From the NCBI GenBank assembly GCA_934476675.1, contig CAKSOE010000008.1, positions 41,877 through 105,876 on the forward strand: a stretch of 64,000 nucleotides of DNA, given 5' to 3'. The notes below the pieces were generated by a model that was given only the letters and a program-made list of their open reading frames with translations, had not been told where the DNA came from and made no database searches. A program made the translations under genes and the position numbers. How positions within the stretch are numbered: the first letter of the stretch is position 1; every line of letters begins with the position of its first letter. This document shows, one piece after another, positions 57,514-64,000 of the stretch. The DNA comes from an uncultured Clostridia bacterium. Lineage in GTDB: Bacteria > Bacillota > Clostridia > UBA1381.

Positions 57514-58311
57514 TTATGAGCTTCTTTTCTTTAAATATATACTCTCTATTGCCAAAAGCAATACGAACAGTGCAATTCCTATGATACACGCAACCGCAAT
57601 ATATGCCCATGCCGTCGAATACTGTGCAATAAGAATATTTTCACGGATCTGCCGCCCCACTCCGGCACGGTATTCGGCAAAGTATTCGCTTACCAGAGCC
57701 GTGATAACGCTTGACGGAACACTTACCTTTAATGCCGTGAATATATACGGAATACTGTTCGGCAGCCGCAGCTTTGAAAATACGGTTTTGTTATCCGCCG
57801 CATATGATTTCATAAGATCCAGTGAAAACGGTTTCAGTTCGGTTAAACCGCGGTATGCGTTGATACTCATTGAAGCCATACACATAAGCGTTACAACAAT
57901 TATTTTTGCGACCGTACTTCTGATTGATGCCTCCGGACTTACATCTTTTGTCCAGTTCATAATAACCGGCGCCATAGCGACTATCGGAATTGCGTTGAAT
58001 GCCGAAATAACCGTAAGTCCGCCCTTGCCGAATCTCGGCGAAATTGTTGCGCCGATTGCGGCTGCATATCCGAGAAGCGACCCTAACAGCAAGCCTATTA
58101 TTATAACTAACATCGACGCCCCGACATTCGGCATAATCTTATCTGTATTTTCTGCAATTATACTGAAAATCCTCGTCGGATAAGGCAGTATATACTCATC
58201 GGTTTTAAACAGGCTGTGCAAAGTCCCCGTCTGCCACATTCCGACTATTAAAACACCGAATATGAGCGGATAAAGAATTGATGTAAGAGAGTCAATTCGT
58301 TTTTTAATCAT
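57514..58311 (-). CDS. ABC transporter permease (SsuC/TauC/ThiX-like)
   Basis: A 265-residue inner-membrane permease with about six helices. It shows 'SMLVIIIGLLLGSLLGYAAA' and the ATPase-contact EAA-type loop near 'ELKPFSLDLMKSYAADNKTV' followed by 'FSKLRLPNSIPYIFTALKVS'. The C-terminus 'VGRQIRENILIAQYSTAWAY' is typical of nitrate/taurine/pyrimidine-precursor importers. It forms the translocation channel with the second permease (58317-59141), a heterodimer rather than the homodimer common in this family. It lies six bases after that gene. Confidence 0.92.
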   Translation of the reverse strand: MIKKRIDSLTSILYPLIFGVLIVGMWQTGTLHSLFKTDEYILPYPTRIFSIIAENTDKIMPNVGASMLVIIIGLLLGSLLGYAAAIGATISPRFGKGGLTVISAFNAIPIVAMAPVIMNWTKDVSPEASIRSTVAKIIVVTLMCMASMSINAYRGLTELKPFSLDLMKSYAADNKTVFSKLRLPNSIPYIFTALKVSVPSSVITALVSEYFAEYRAGVGRQIRENILIAQYSTAWAYIAVACIIGIALFVLLLAIESIYLKKRSS

Positions 58312-58316
58312 TCAAA

Positions 58317-59141
58317 TCACTCCTTCTCCGATTTTGCTTTTCGCTTGTACGGACATAGGATATATTCCAGAAGTCCCATTACCGAAAAGCTTAAAATACC
58401 GATTATTGCGCTGAAAAATACAATCTGCCAGAACACATACCTTGTCATTGCGCCCTTCAATGCCTGTGACAGCAGACAGCCGAGTCCGACTCCGCCTTGC
58501 AGCGTATCTACAAGAATTGACGCCGTTATTGCCATAGGCGCCGAAATCTTTAACCCTGTAAAGAAATAAGGCACGCACGCCGGTATCATTGTTTTTATGT
58601 ATATCTGCAATTTATTTGCCGCATATGAGTACATAAGCTCATGTTTTTCGCGGCTTACCGATTTAAACCCTGCAAGAGTGTTTGTCGCAACCGGATAAAA
58701 TGTCAGGATTGCGGCTATTACGACACGGCTCATGGTTATATCGCCTGTCAGCGCATTTATAATCGGCGCCATACCCAAAATCGGTATCATTTGTATCAGC
58801 ATAAGATACGGGAACGCAATCTTTTCAATCGGTTTCCAAAGGCTCATTAACAGTGCAAGCACAAAGCCGCATACAATTCCTATTATATATCCGATACCGG
58901 CACGGGATAAAGTCGCCGCCGCATTTGTCATTACCATTTGCAACGCGGTCTGTCCCCCGTTGATTGTTCTGCTGCTTATAACCGATTCAATGATTCCCGA
59001 AAGATGCGGCAGAATATTTTCGGGGGTTCTCTTTGTTGCCGCAACAATGAATGCGAATATTTCCCAAACTGCTATAATAAGAAAAACCCACACCAACGTC
59101 ATGAAGTATTTCTTATCGGCAAGTTTTTTTATACCTTTCAT
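58317..59141 (-). CDS. ABC transporter permease (SsuC/TauC/ThiX-like)
   Basis: A 274-residue paralogue of the adjacent permease. An N-terminal helix 'YFMTLVWVFLIIAVWEIFAF' is followed by 'AAATLSRAGIGYIIGIVCGF', 'YLMLIQMIPILGMAPIINAL' and the EAA-like loop 'SREKHELMYSYAANKLQIYI' with 'KTMIPACVPYFFTGLKISAP'. It ends with a charged tail. The ribosome site is GGGAGGCGGAGCGT. It is the second gene of the transcript after the ATPase gene. It was probably formed by ancient duplication. Confidence 0.92.
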   Translation of the reverse strand: MKGIKKLADKKYFMTLVWVFLIIAVWEIFAFIVAATKRTPENILPHLSGIIESVISSRTINGGQTALQMVMTNAAATLSRAGIGYIIGIVCGFVLALLMSLWKPIEKIAFPYLMLIQMIPILGMAPIINALTGDITMSRVVIAAILTFYPVATNTLAGFKSVSREKHELMYSYAANKLQIYIKTMIPACVPYFFTGLKISAPMAITASILVDTLQGGVGLGCLLSQALKGAMTRYVFWQIVFFSAIIGILSFSVMGLLEYILCPYKRKAKSEKE

Positions 59142-59161
59142 ACGCTCCGCCTCCCAACACG

Positions 59162-59941
59162 TTATACGCCCTCAAAGCTGTTTCTTACTTTTGCTACCAG
59201 CCCGGTAAATTCCGGTGTGCTTTTCATCTCCATTGTTCTCGGGCGCGGCAGGTTTATATCAACCACTGCCGAAAGTCTGCCCGGGTGCGGTGAAAGAACG
59301 CACACCTTATCGGATAAGAAAACCGATTCCTGAATATTATGTGTTACAAACACAATTGTTTTATTTGTCTTTCTCCATATTTTAAGGAGATCGACGTGAA
59401 GTTTTTCTCTTGTAAACTCATCAAGCGCCGAAAACGGCTCGTCCATTAAAAGGATTTCCGGCTGAATTGCAAGTGCTCTTGCAATTCCGACTCTCTGCTG
59501 CATACCGCCCGACAGCTGATGCGGATAATGGTTTGTAAATTCGGTGAGTCCGACAAGCTCAAGCATCTTTTCCGCGCGTTCGTTCTGTTCCTTAAGCGGA
59601 ACGTGCATTATTTCAAGCGGAAGCATAATATTCTTTTTTACCGTCCGCCACTCATAAAGCACCGCACTTTGAAATACGATTCCGTATCTTCTCTTTAATC
59701 TTGCATCGTGCGGACTTTCACCCGATATTTTAATATCTCCCGATGACGGAGTGAGCAAGTCAGCGATGATTCTTAAAAGCGTTGTCTTTCCGCATCCGGA
59801 CGGCCCTACCAGAGAAACAAATTCGCCTTTTTCTATATCAAGCGTAACACCCGTGAGAGCAGTTACATCTCTGCCGTCATTTGTGCGATAGACCATTCCT
59901 ATGTCCTTTAACATAATTTCCGTATTATTGATCGCTGCCAT
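59162..59941 (-). CDS. ABC transporter ATP-binding protein (SsuB/TauB/ThiZ-like)
   Basis: Energises the pyrimidine importer. The 259-residue ATPase has Walker A 'LVGPSGCGKTTLLRIIADLL', Q-loop 'GIVFQSAVLYEWRTVKKNI', signature 'HQLSGGMQQRVGIARALA', Walker B 'EILLMDEPFSALDEFTREKL' and switch 'IVFVTHNIQESVFLSDKVCV'. It is the first gene of the operon. The start at 59941 is placed after GGAAGTGTTATAT; the open frame extends 22 codons upstream into the leader hairpin, which makes a longer protein unlikely. Confidence 0.95.
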   Translation of the reverse strand: MAAINNTEIMLKDIGMVYRTNDGRDVTALTGVTLDIEKGEFVSLVGPSGCGKTTLLRIIADLLTPSSGDIKISGESPHDARLKRRYGIVFQSAVLYEWRTVKKNIMLPLEIMHVPLKEQNERAEKMLELVGLTEFTNHYPHQLSGGMQQRVGIARALAIQPEILLMDEPFSALDEFTREKLHVDLLKIWRKTNKTIVFVTHNIQESVFLSDKVCVLSPHPGRLSAVVDINLPRPRTMEMKSTPEFTGLVAKVRNSFEGV

Positions 59942-59975
59942 ATATAACACTTCCTTTTCGATGTAAAATATAAAG

Positions 59976-60016
59976 CGGCAGGCAATGATGTCTTTTATAG
60001 ACGCCATTGCCTGCCG
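59976..60016 (-). promoter_or_regulatory. Stable hairpin in the leader of the pyrimidine operon
   Basis: CGGCAGGCAATG (59976-59987) and CATTGCCTGCCG (60005-60016) are perfect 12-bp arms. The loop itself contains GTCT/AGAC, so the structure extends by four pairs over a 2x2 internal loop. It lies 24 bases downstream of the predicted start site and 35 bases before the ATPase gene. On the plus strand a T5 run follows, but on the transcribed minus strand only CTTTATATTTT follows, so termination in the operon's direction would be weak. It may be an attenuator, protein target or 5' stabiliser. Confidence 0.5.
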
Positions 60017-60045
60017 TTTTTCTGTTTAAGAATTATTATGGCTTT

Positions 60046-60074
60046 ATTATAGCTTGAATTTTTTTTGGTGTCAA
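60046..60074 (-). promoter_or_regulatory. Promoter of the pyrimidine uptake and degradation operon
   Basis: On the minus strand TTGACA (60069-60074), 17 bases, TATAAT (60046-60051), both hexamers perfect. The start near 60039 is about 100 bases before the ATPase gene. An activator such as PucR is not obviously needed for such a strong promoter, so control may act through the leader hairpin or through repression. Confidence 0.85.
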
Positions 60075-60105
60075 TATATTTTCCGAAATTTGTTGTTCAG
60101 ACACA

Positions 60106-60155
60106 AAAACACGTTTCAATGTGTGTGCCTGAGCACATATATTGAAACGTGTTTT
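60106..60155 (-). terminator. Terminator of the GpsA-like gene
   Basis: AAAACACGTTTCAAT pairs with ATTGAAACGTGTTTT, extended by TGTGTGC/GCACATA with G-U pairs and a CTGA loop. On the minus strand the stem is followed by TTTTTGTGTC. It separates the dehydrogenase transcript from the pyrimidine promoter. Confidence 0.85.
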
Positions 60156-60163
60156 ATATATAG

Positions 60164-61195
60164 TTATTCTTCAAACAGTCTCCATGGTATGTTAACCGTT
60201 GTTTTGCCGGTTATCATATCGTATATGTGAGCCAAAAGCGGAAATTGAGTTAAATCTGCTTTTCCGCTCTTTTCCAGCTTCTTTAAAGCCTCGATTACCA
60301 CTTTTGTAATTGCCACGGATTCCAGTGTTACACCGCGAAGCTCGTCAGCCGCCTGAACATATGTAAGTCCGCGTCCGAGTAATGTACCGATTTTTCTGGT
60401 TCTTCCTCCGAACACCGTAACATAAAGATCTCCTGCTCCGTATAAAATCTGTTCTTCATTACCGCCCGCAATTTTCAGCAATCGGTACATTTCACGCGTA
60501 CTTTGCGCAAACAAACCTGCCTGCTGATTATATTCCTCCTTACAGCCGATACCGTTTTTGCTCTCCGTCAAGCCTATCGCAAGAGTAACCCCCAGCGCAT
60601 ACGCATTTTTCATTGCCACGGCAGTTTCCACACCCATAACATCTGTTGACAGATTGATATGATAATAATCGGTAGAAAGCATATCTTTGATTTTTGAAAG
60701 ATCGTCCATATTATGTCCGCAAAATGCCACCACCGTATCATGCCTGTCAGCCAATTCAAAGCTTATGCAAGGCCCTCCCACGGCATTTAATGATAAACCT
60801 TCGCATCCCTGCTTTGCCGAAAGATAATCGGGCAGTGAAATCAGTGTTCCGTCCTCCCGTGACTGCAAGCCTTTTGTTACTGATAAAACCGGCAGTGTTT
60901 TGGGAATATTGGGGAGTACCGTCTCGCCAAACCATTCAACTCCGAAACTGCTTACTCCGCCTATCAGCAAATCGCAGTCTTGCAGAACTTTGCCAAACTC
61001 CTCTGCATGATAATATTCTATATTTTCCGGTAACTGACGTTTTAATGTGATGTGATAGCCGCTCTTTTTCGCTTCTTCAATAATTTCACGGTCAAGCGGA
61101 GTACCGACAATTCTCACCTTGTGTCCGTTATCCGACGACGGAATACTCATCGCCGAACCCATCATTCCCGCTCCTACAATTGTAATTACACTCAT
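60164..61195 (-). CDS. NAD(P)-dependent glycerol-3-phosphate dehydrogenase-like protein (GpsA family)
   Basis: A 343-residue 6-phosphogluconate-dehydrogenase-superfamily protein. The Rossmann site 'VITIVGAGMMGSAMSIPSSD' is followed by 'LSVTKGLQSREDG', 'GPCISFELA' and the catalytic-lysine region 'VETAVAMKNAYALGVTLAIG'. The C-terminus 'FGGRTRKIGTLLGRGLTYVQ' resembles the GpsA phosphate-binding block 'SRNRRFG'. It differs from housekeeping GpsA in several positions ('SIPSSDNG' in place of 'ALAENG'), and a dedicated DeoR regulator is divergent to it. It may therefore act on a different polyol or sugar phosphate in a catabolic setting. Confidence 0.8.
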   Translation of the reverse strand: MSVITIVGAGMMGSAMSIPSSDNGHKVRIVGTPLDREIIEEAKKSGYHITLKRQLPENIEYYHAEEFGKVLQDCDLLIGGVSSFGVEWFGETVLPNIPKTLPVLSVTKGLQSREDGTLISLPDYLSAKQGCEGLSLNAVGGPCISFELADRHDTVVAFCGHNMDDLSKIKDMLSTDYYHINLSTDVMGVETAVAMKNAYALGVTLAIGLTESKNGIGCKEEYNQQAGLFAQSTREMYRLLKIAGGNEEQILYGAGDLYVTVFGGRTRKIGTLLGRGLTYVQAADELRGVTLESVAITKVVIEALKKLEKSGKADLTQFPLLAHIYDMITGKTTVNIPWRLFEE

Positions 61196-61225
61196 ATTTT
61201 TTACTCCCCTATCTTCAATTTTATA

Positions 61226-61254
61226 TTGACATTACTGTTATTTATTGATAGAAT
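61226..61254 (+). promoter_or_regulatory. Promoter of the second DeoR-family gene
   Basis: TTGACA (61226-61231), 17 bases, TAGAAT (61249-61254). It overlaps the minus-strand promoter of the GpsA-like gene, the two -10 elements sharing two bases, so the promoters are mutually exclusive. Confidence 0.7.
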
Positions 61255-61281
61255 TATAACATCAAGAACCAAAACAGTCAA
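61253..61281 (-). promoter_or_regulatory. Promoter of the GpsA-like gene
   Basis: On the minus strand TTGACT (61276-61281), 17 bases, TATAAT (61253-61258), a near-perfect match. The start near 61246 gives a 50-base leader. The inverted repeat at 61283-61304 abuts the -35. Confidence 0.78.
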
Positions 61282-61282
61282 T

Positions 61283-61304
61283 AATTATCACAGTATTGAT
61301 AATT
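61283..61304. promoter_or_regulatory. Candidate DeoR operator
   Basis: AATTATCA (61283-61290), six bases, TGATAATT (61297-61304): a perfect 8-bp inverted repeat one base beyond the -35 of the GpsA-like gene and downstream of the regulator promoter. A related half-site TTATTGATAGAATTATAA occurs at about 61241. Position suits repression of both transcripts by the adjacent DeoR protein. Confidence 0.5.
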
Positions 61305-61355
61305 CAAAAGATAAAAAGACAAAAAAACGCAGTGAAAGGAACAGAAAAGAACATC

Positions 61356-62072
61356 ATGATAAAAAACGAACGCTTGGATATGATTATAAAAATATTAGAG
61401 GAAAGAAAGCACTGTACGGTTAATTTCCTTGCAAACAAGCTATATGTCACCCCCATCACTATCAGACGGGACATAAAAATTCTGGAGGAGCAAGGTCTGG
61501 TAAATAAATGCTACGGCGGAGTATCTCTTGTTACGCACACAAACCGTGAGGTTCCGATTGCCGTGCGCGAGGCATGCAACAGCGACAGCAAGACAGTTAT
61601 TGCGGCAAAAGCATCAAAACTGATTACCCGCGGCAGCATTGTTTTTCTGGATGCCTCCTCCACCGCGGCGCATATAGTTGATTTTCTGACACCCGAGCAT
61701 GGGGTAACTGTAATTACAAACAGCATAAAGACGTTAACACAGCTTGCACAGAAACGAATTACCGCTTACGGTACGGGCGGCAAGCTGCTTCATAACTCAC
61801 TGGCATTCGCAGGCGCAAAGGCGGAATCAATAATTTCAACCATGCACGCGGATTTTATGTTTTTTTCTTCACAGGGGATTACGACAGACGGGAATATAAG
61901 CGATTTTTCCGAAGCGGAAACACAGCTTCGGCAAGTTATGATGAGCCGTGCGGATAAGTGTTATTTCTTATGCGACAACTCTAAGATAGGAAAACAATTT
62001 CTGTTTCAGGTATGTAATATCGCAGATATTGACGGCGTTTTTTGTGATAAGATTATAGAGTTTAACAGCTGA
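61356..62072 (+). CDS. DeoR/GlpR-family transcriptional regulator
   Basis: A 238-residue repressor. The winged helix (about 5-57) contains 'CTVNFLANKLYVTPITIRRD' and 'IKILEEQGLVNKCYGGVSLV', including the DeoR hallmark RRD..LE..G....GG. The sensor domain has 'ITRGSIVFLDASSTAAHIVD', 'TVITNSIKTLTQLAQK' and 'ADKCYFLCDNSKIGKQFLFQ'. The ATG at 61356 gives the family-typical N-terminus MIKNERLDMI; an in-frame TTG at 61296 would lie in the promoter/operator zone. It is divergent from the GpsA-like gene and probably regulates it in response to a sugar or polyol phosphate. Confidence 0.9.
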   Translation: MIKNERLDMIIKILEERKHCTVNFLANKLYVTPITIRRDIKILEEQGLVNKCYGGVSLVTHTNREVPIAVREACNSDSKTVIAAKASKLITRGSIVFLDASSTAAHIVDFLTPEHGVTVITNSIKTLTQLAQKRITAYGTGGKLLHNSLAFAGAKAESIISTMHADFMFFSSQGITTDGNISDFSEAETQLRQVMMSRADKCYFLCDNSKIGKQFLFQVCNIADIDGVFCDKIIEFNS

Positions 62073-62128
62073 TATATAAATCAATCCTGCATAGCAGTTT
62101 TTGGGGGCTGAAAGCTAAAAGAAAAATA

Positions 62129-62159
62129 ATGCACCGTTTTTTAGATAAAAACGGTGCAT
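62129..62159. terminator. Bidirectional terminator between the DeoR and stalk-domain genes
   Basis: ATGCACCGTTTTT and AAAAACGGTGCAT form a perfect 13-bp stem around a five-base loop (TAGAT). A/T runs on both flanks serve the two convergent genes. Confidence 0.85.
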
Positions 62160-62176
62160 CATATAATACGGATTAA

Positions 62177-63133
62177 TTATTTTATATATACTGCTCTTTC
62201 GTTATCGTTCCAATCAACAGTACAATTAAGAGCTTCCGCTATTGCGCGCAACGGTATATACGTTCTGTCATTCATCACTTGGGCAGGAACGTCTATCGGT
62301 ATTTGTTTATCATTTGAGTTTATTGAATAATCACCTATAACTATTGAAACCCATTTCCCCGTGCTGTCGGAATGTAATGTTACCTGCTGTTTTTGTTGGT
62401 CCCAGTCAACCTCATAATTAAGAGCTTCCGCAACTGCTCTTATAGGTACAAGCGTACGGCCATCTACTATAACAGGTACTGTATCGGTGTGTATTCTCTC
62501 ATTATAAACATAAATCTTGATAAGATTCTCATGGTTAATAAGCTCATCTAAGGTCGAAAAATCATTATAAGGTATTTTACTGCCATATATAACCGTTTCG
62601 AGGAAATGATCGTAATCATCATAGCTTACCTGTTCACCATTAATCAAAAACGTTACACTGCCGGTGTCATAATCAGTCACTTCACGTGTTTCATATATGG
62701 CAGTTCTCTCACCATTTATATACTTACTCAGCGTTTTAGTCATATAAGAGCCGCCTTGATAACTGTCCCATCCTACATAATATTCATTATCGTAATAAGA
62801 TATAAACCCCTCGCCTCCGGAATAGCCTATCGGATCTTGAACAATCATTTTTACTTCACCATTACTTACGGTATACACTTCAATAACATTGTCACATATT
62901 GCAACAAGTTCTTCGTTCCCGTCATTTGTCACATCTGCAAATAAATATCTTATTTCCTCACGCGGCGGAAGGTTTGTAATAAAATCAATGTGAGACAGAA
63001 CATTCCCTTCCTCTTTTGCATACTCAATTAGAATTTTATCATTAATACAATCGGCGCTCACATTTGTGAACCCTGTGAATAGTGTTCCTAAAATCGTAAT
63101 AACTGCTGCTATACTTATAATTCTGTTTTTCAT
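62177..63133 (-). CDS. Secreted stalk-domain protein (copper amine oxidase N-terminal-like domain)
   Basis: A 318-residue exported protein. The signal peptide 'ISIAAVITILGTLFTGFTNV' is followed by a unique region (about 30-195) with a calcium-binding-like/'VTNDGNEELVAICDN' segment. Two repeats of the copper-amine-oxidase-N (stalk) motif come at the C-terminus: 'VDGRTLVPIRAVAEALNYEV' with 'DWDQQKQQVTLH', and 'MNDRTYIPLRAIAEALNCTV' with 'DWNDNERAVYIK'. In Clostridia and Paenibacillus such domains mediate wall or protein contact. The unique domain resembles VCBS/FG-GAP-like folds only loosely. Function unknown, extracellular location likely. Confidence 0.85.
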   Translation of the reverse strand: MKNRIISIAAVITILGTLFTGFTNVSADCINDKILIEYAKEEGNVLSHIDFITNLPPREEIRYLFADVTNDGNEELVAICDNVIEVYTVSNGEVKMIVQDPIGYSGGEGFISYYDNEYYVGWDSYQGGSYMTKTLSKYINGERTAIYETREVTDYDTGSVTFLINGEQVSYDDYDHFLETVIYGSKIPYNDFSTLDELINHENLIKIYVYNERIHTDTVPVIVDGRTLVPIRAVAEALNYEVDWDQQKQQVTLHSDSTGKWVSIVIGDYSINSNDKQIPIDVPAQVMNDRTYIPLRAIAEALNCTVDWNDNERAVYIK

Positions 63134-63167
63134 ATGTATTTCCCCTTAAATCATAAAACTCATATAT

Positions 63168-63196
63168 ATTATATATCGGTGCGTATATAATGTCAA
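63168..63196 (-). promoter_or_regulatory. Promoter of the stalk-domain gene
   Basis: On the minus strand TTGACA (63191-63196), 17 bases, TATAAT (63168-63173), a perfect consensus. The ribosome site AAGGGGAAATACATATG follows after about 30 bases of leader. The rest of the 63197-63327 spacer shows no gene. Confidence 0.85.
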
Positions 63197-63327
63197 TATC
63201 TTCAAAAGAATTTGGCTATATAACTAAATTATTTCCAGTATGTAAAGAATGGTGAGAAGTTGTCTGACCGAAAGGTTTTCGGCTGGGAATAAGGGCTTCA
63301 TAATTTTCTGGCTGTATAATAAATTTT

Positions 63328-63366
63328 AAAGCGGTCAAAACAAATTATATCTGTTTTGACCGCTTT
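63328..63366. terminator. Inverted repeat/terminator beyond the TIM-barrel isomerase gene
   Basis: AAAGCGGTCAAAACA (63328-63342) and TGTTTTGACCGCTTT (63352-63366) are perfect 15-bp arms around nine bases. On the plus strand a T-run follows; on the minus strand the stem is followed by AAAATTTATT. It lies 17 bases past the isomerase stop, where a terminator is expected. Confidence 0.75.
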
Positions 63367-63383
63367 TTTGGCTTTTGCGTTCA

Positions 63384-63925
63384 TTATAGGTGCGGATTAT
63401 TTTCGTTTTTCATATACGCAACTTTACACGCACGGACATAACATTCTGCAACATATTCTTCAATTGGCATTTTTTTATACTTATCATTTTCGTGTCGATT
63501 TGGTTTGCTTATAGTATTCAATTCAAATGTAATAATATCATCATATCCACATATATTTAAACGATTTACCGCATTTTCCCAATTAATAATTCCATCAAAC
63601 GGAAGCAGATGCAAATCATCTGTCCAGAATGTTTTACCATCAAAATCACTTACGCCCAAATTATCATTCAAATGAGTTGCAATAAGCCTATCTCCGTATA
63701 AATTCAGCATATCCTTACCTTTGTTATAGCACATTTCATGCCCGCTATCCCAACAAAATCCAACGTTGTCGCAATGAGAAAAAGCATCCATTACGGCCTT
63801 TAAATATTCTTCGCCTTCTGTATTTTCAAACGCTATTTTCACGTTGAGCTTGTCTGCCTCTTCAACCACTCTGCCAAAATTATCTATGCCTTCTTTTGTT
63901 GGAATATCCTCTGAGTCAAAGCCTA
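63384..63925 (-). pseudogene. 5'-truncated sugar phosphate isomerase/epimerase (xylose isomerase-like TIM barrel)
   Basis: The intact C-terminal part is recognisable: 'NVKIAFENTEGEEYLKAVMD' (metal-ligand Glu), 'NVGFCWDSGHEMCY' (Asp, His), 'LIATHLNDNLG' (His) and 'ITFELN' (second Glu). Upstream the frame reads 'LLGFDSEDIPTKEGIDNFGR', which still fits the family, and then meets a TGA. At about 63925 sequence identity switches to an IS3 transposase read on the other strand. The first roughly 100 residues of the barrel are gone, so the gene is broken by an insertion or rearrangement (or by a contig artefact). A GTG at 63869 could start only a non-functional fragment. Confidence 0.75.
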
Positions 63926-64000
63926 GCAGAAAACTTTTTCAGCTGTCTTAAGTGTGAACTTGTTCACCACAAGCACTACAGAACCAGGTCTGAAGCGCAA
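63926..64000 (+). mobile_element. Fragment of an IS3-family transposase (OrfB) running off the window
   Basis: Plus-strand codons from 63926 read 'AENFFSCLKCELVHHKHYRT' then 'RSEAQ', a diagnostic stretch near the C-terminus of IS3/IS150 OrfB integrases just after the final DDE-domain block. The sequence begins inside the protein, so the left part of the element and its terminal inverted repeat are not here. It is therefore a partial element joined to the isomerase gene. The rest lies beyond base 64000. Confidence 0.8.

Noticed and set aside
1..64000. CRISPR arrays, tRNA or rRNA genes
   Set aside because: No regularly spaced direct repeats and no tRNA/rRNA-like conserved sequence were found on reading either strand.

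Overview
The window looks like the chromosome of an anaerobic Firmicute of the class Clostridia, probably a gut or other host/sediment commensal. The evidence is the adjacent RNase Y and YmdB genes, a desulfoferrodoxin, Fe-S/Etf-linked oxidoreductases, a GlpA-like/FAD/DUF1667 glycerol-3-phosphate oxidase trio, strong AGGAGG-type ribosome sites and TTGACA-17-TATAAT promoters. No tRNA, rRNA or CRISPR array was seen. Assignment below class level is not supported by what can be read here.

Layout. (1) 161-21839, all minus strand and transcribed right to left from a consensus promoter at 22027-22055: a Wzx/Wzy-type surface polysaccharide operon. It encodes an initiating sugar phosphotransferase, four full glycosyltransferases, polymerase and flippase, and makes UDP-GlcA/UDP-GalA (ugd, UDP-GlcA 4-epimerase), UDP-L-FucNAc (capE/F/G type) and a dTDP-4-amino-4,6-dideoxyhexose (rfbA, rfbB, DegT aminotransferase). 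The last set sits with an ATP-grasp ligase, a GNAT and a PLP enzyme that may decorate the amino sugar. The promoter-proximal end is scarred: a G7-tract frameshift in the first acetyltransferase, a truncated epimerase joined to a glycosyltransferase tail, and a gene remnant in the leader. (2) 22329-25729: an isolated phage-like module (tail-fibre-like protein, two small genes, a divergent S24/LexA-type repressor). (3) 26306-27343: gap (GAPDH). (4) 27392-38270, minus: a ten-gene sugar catabolic operon (L-fucose isomerase-family protein, FAD oxidase and Fe-S partner, class II aldolase, PfkB kinase, IolB-like isomerase, mutarotase, DUF4867, FGGY kinase, fused EtfB-EtfA). (5) 38454-42422: glycerol-3-phosphate oxidase trio with a divergent DeoR regulator. 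(6) 42549-47760, mainly plus: three small conserved-type genes, desulfoferrodoxin, an SDR (minus), RNase Y, YmdB and an internally deleted esterase.

(7) 47883-60074, minus: a complete reductive pyrimidine degradation operon with its own NMT1/ThiY-type ABC importer. Uptake is followed by PreA, dihydropyrimidinase, ureidopropionase, beta-alanine aminotransferase and an iron alcohol dehydrogenase that would reduce malonate semialdehyde to 3-hydroxypropionate; a PucR regulator lies inside. Its substrate-binding lipoprotein reads as a circular permutation of the family, which is the most unusual single observation in the window. (8) 60164-62072: a GpsA-like dehydrogenase with a divergent DeoR regulator. 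(9) 62177-64000: a secreted copper-amine-oxidase-N ('stalk') protein, and a TIM-barrel isomerase gene cut at its 5' end where an IS3-family transposase fragment begins.

A short leader element with a GC-rich hairpin ending in a GGAAYGGAGG ribosome site recurs before at least four otherwise unrelated minus-strand genes (at about 24650, 36820, 49040 and 54835). It may be a dispersed regulatory or mobile repeat.
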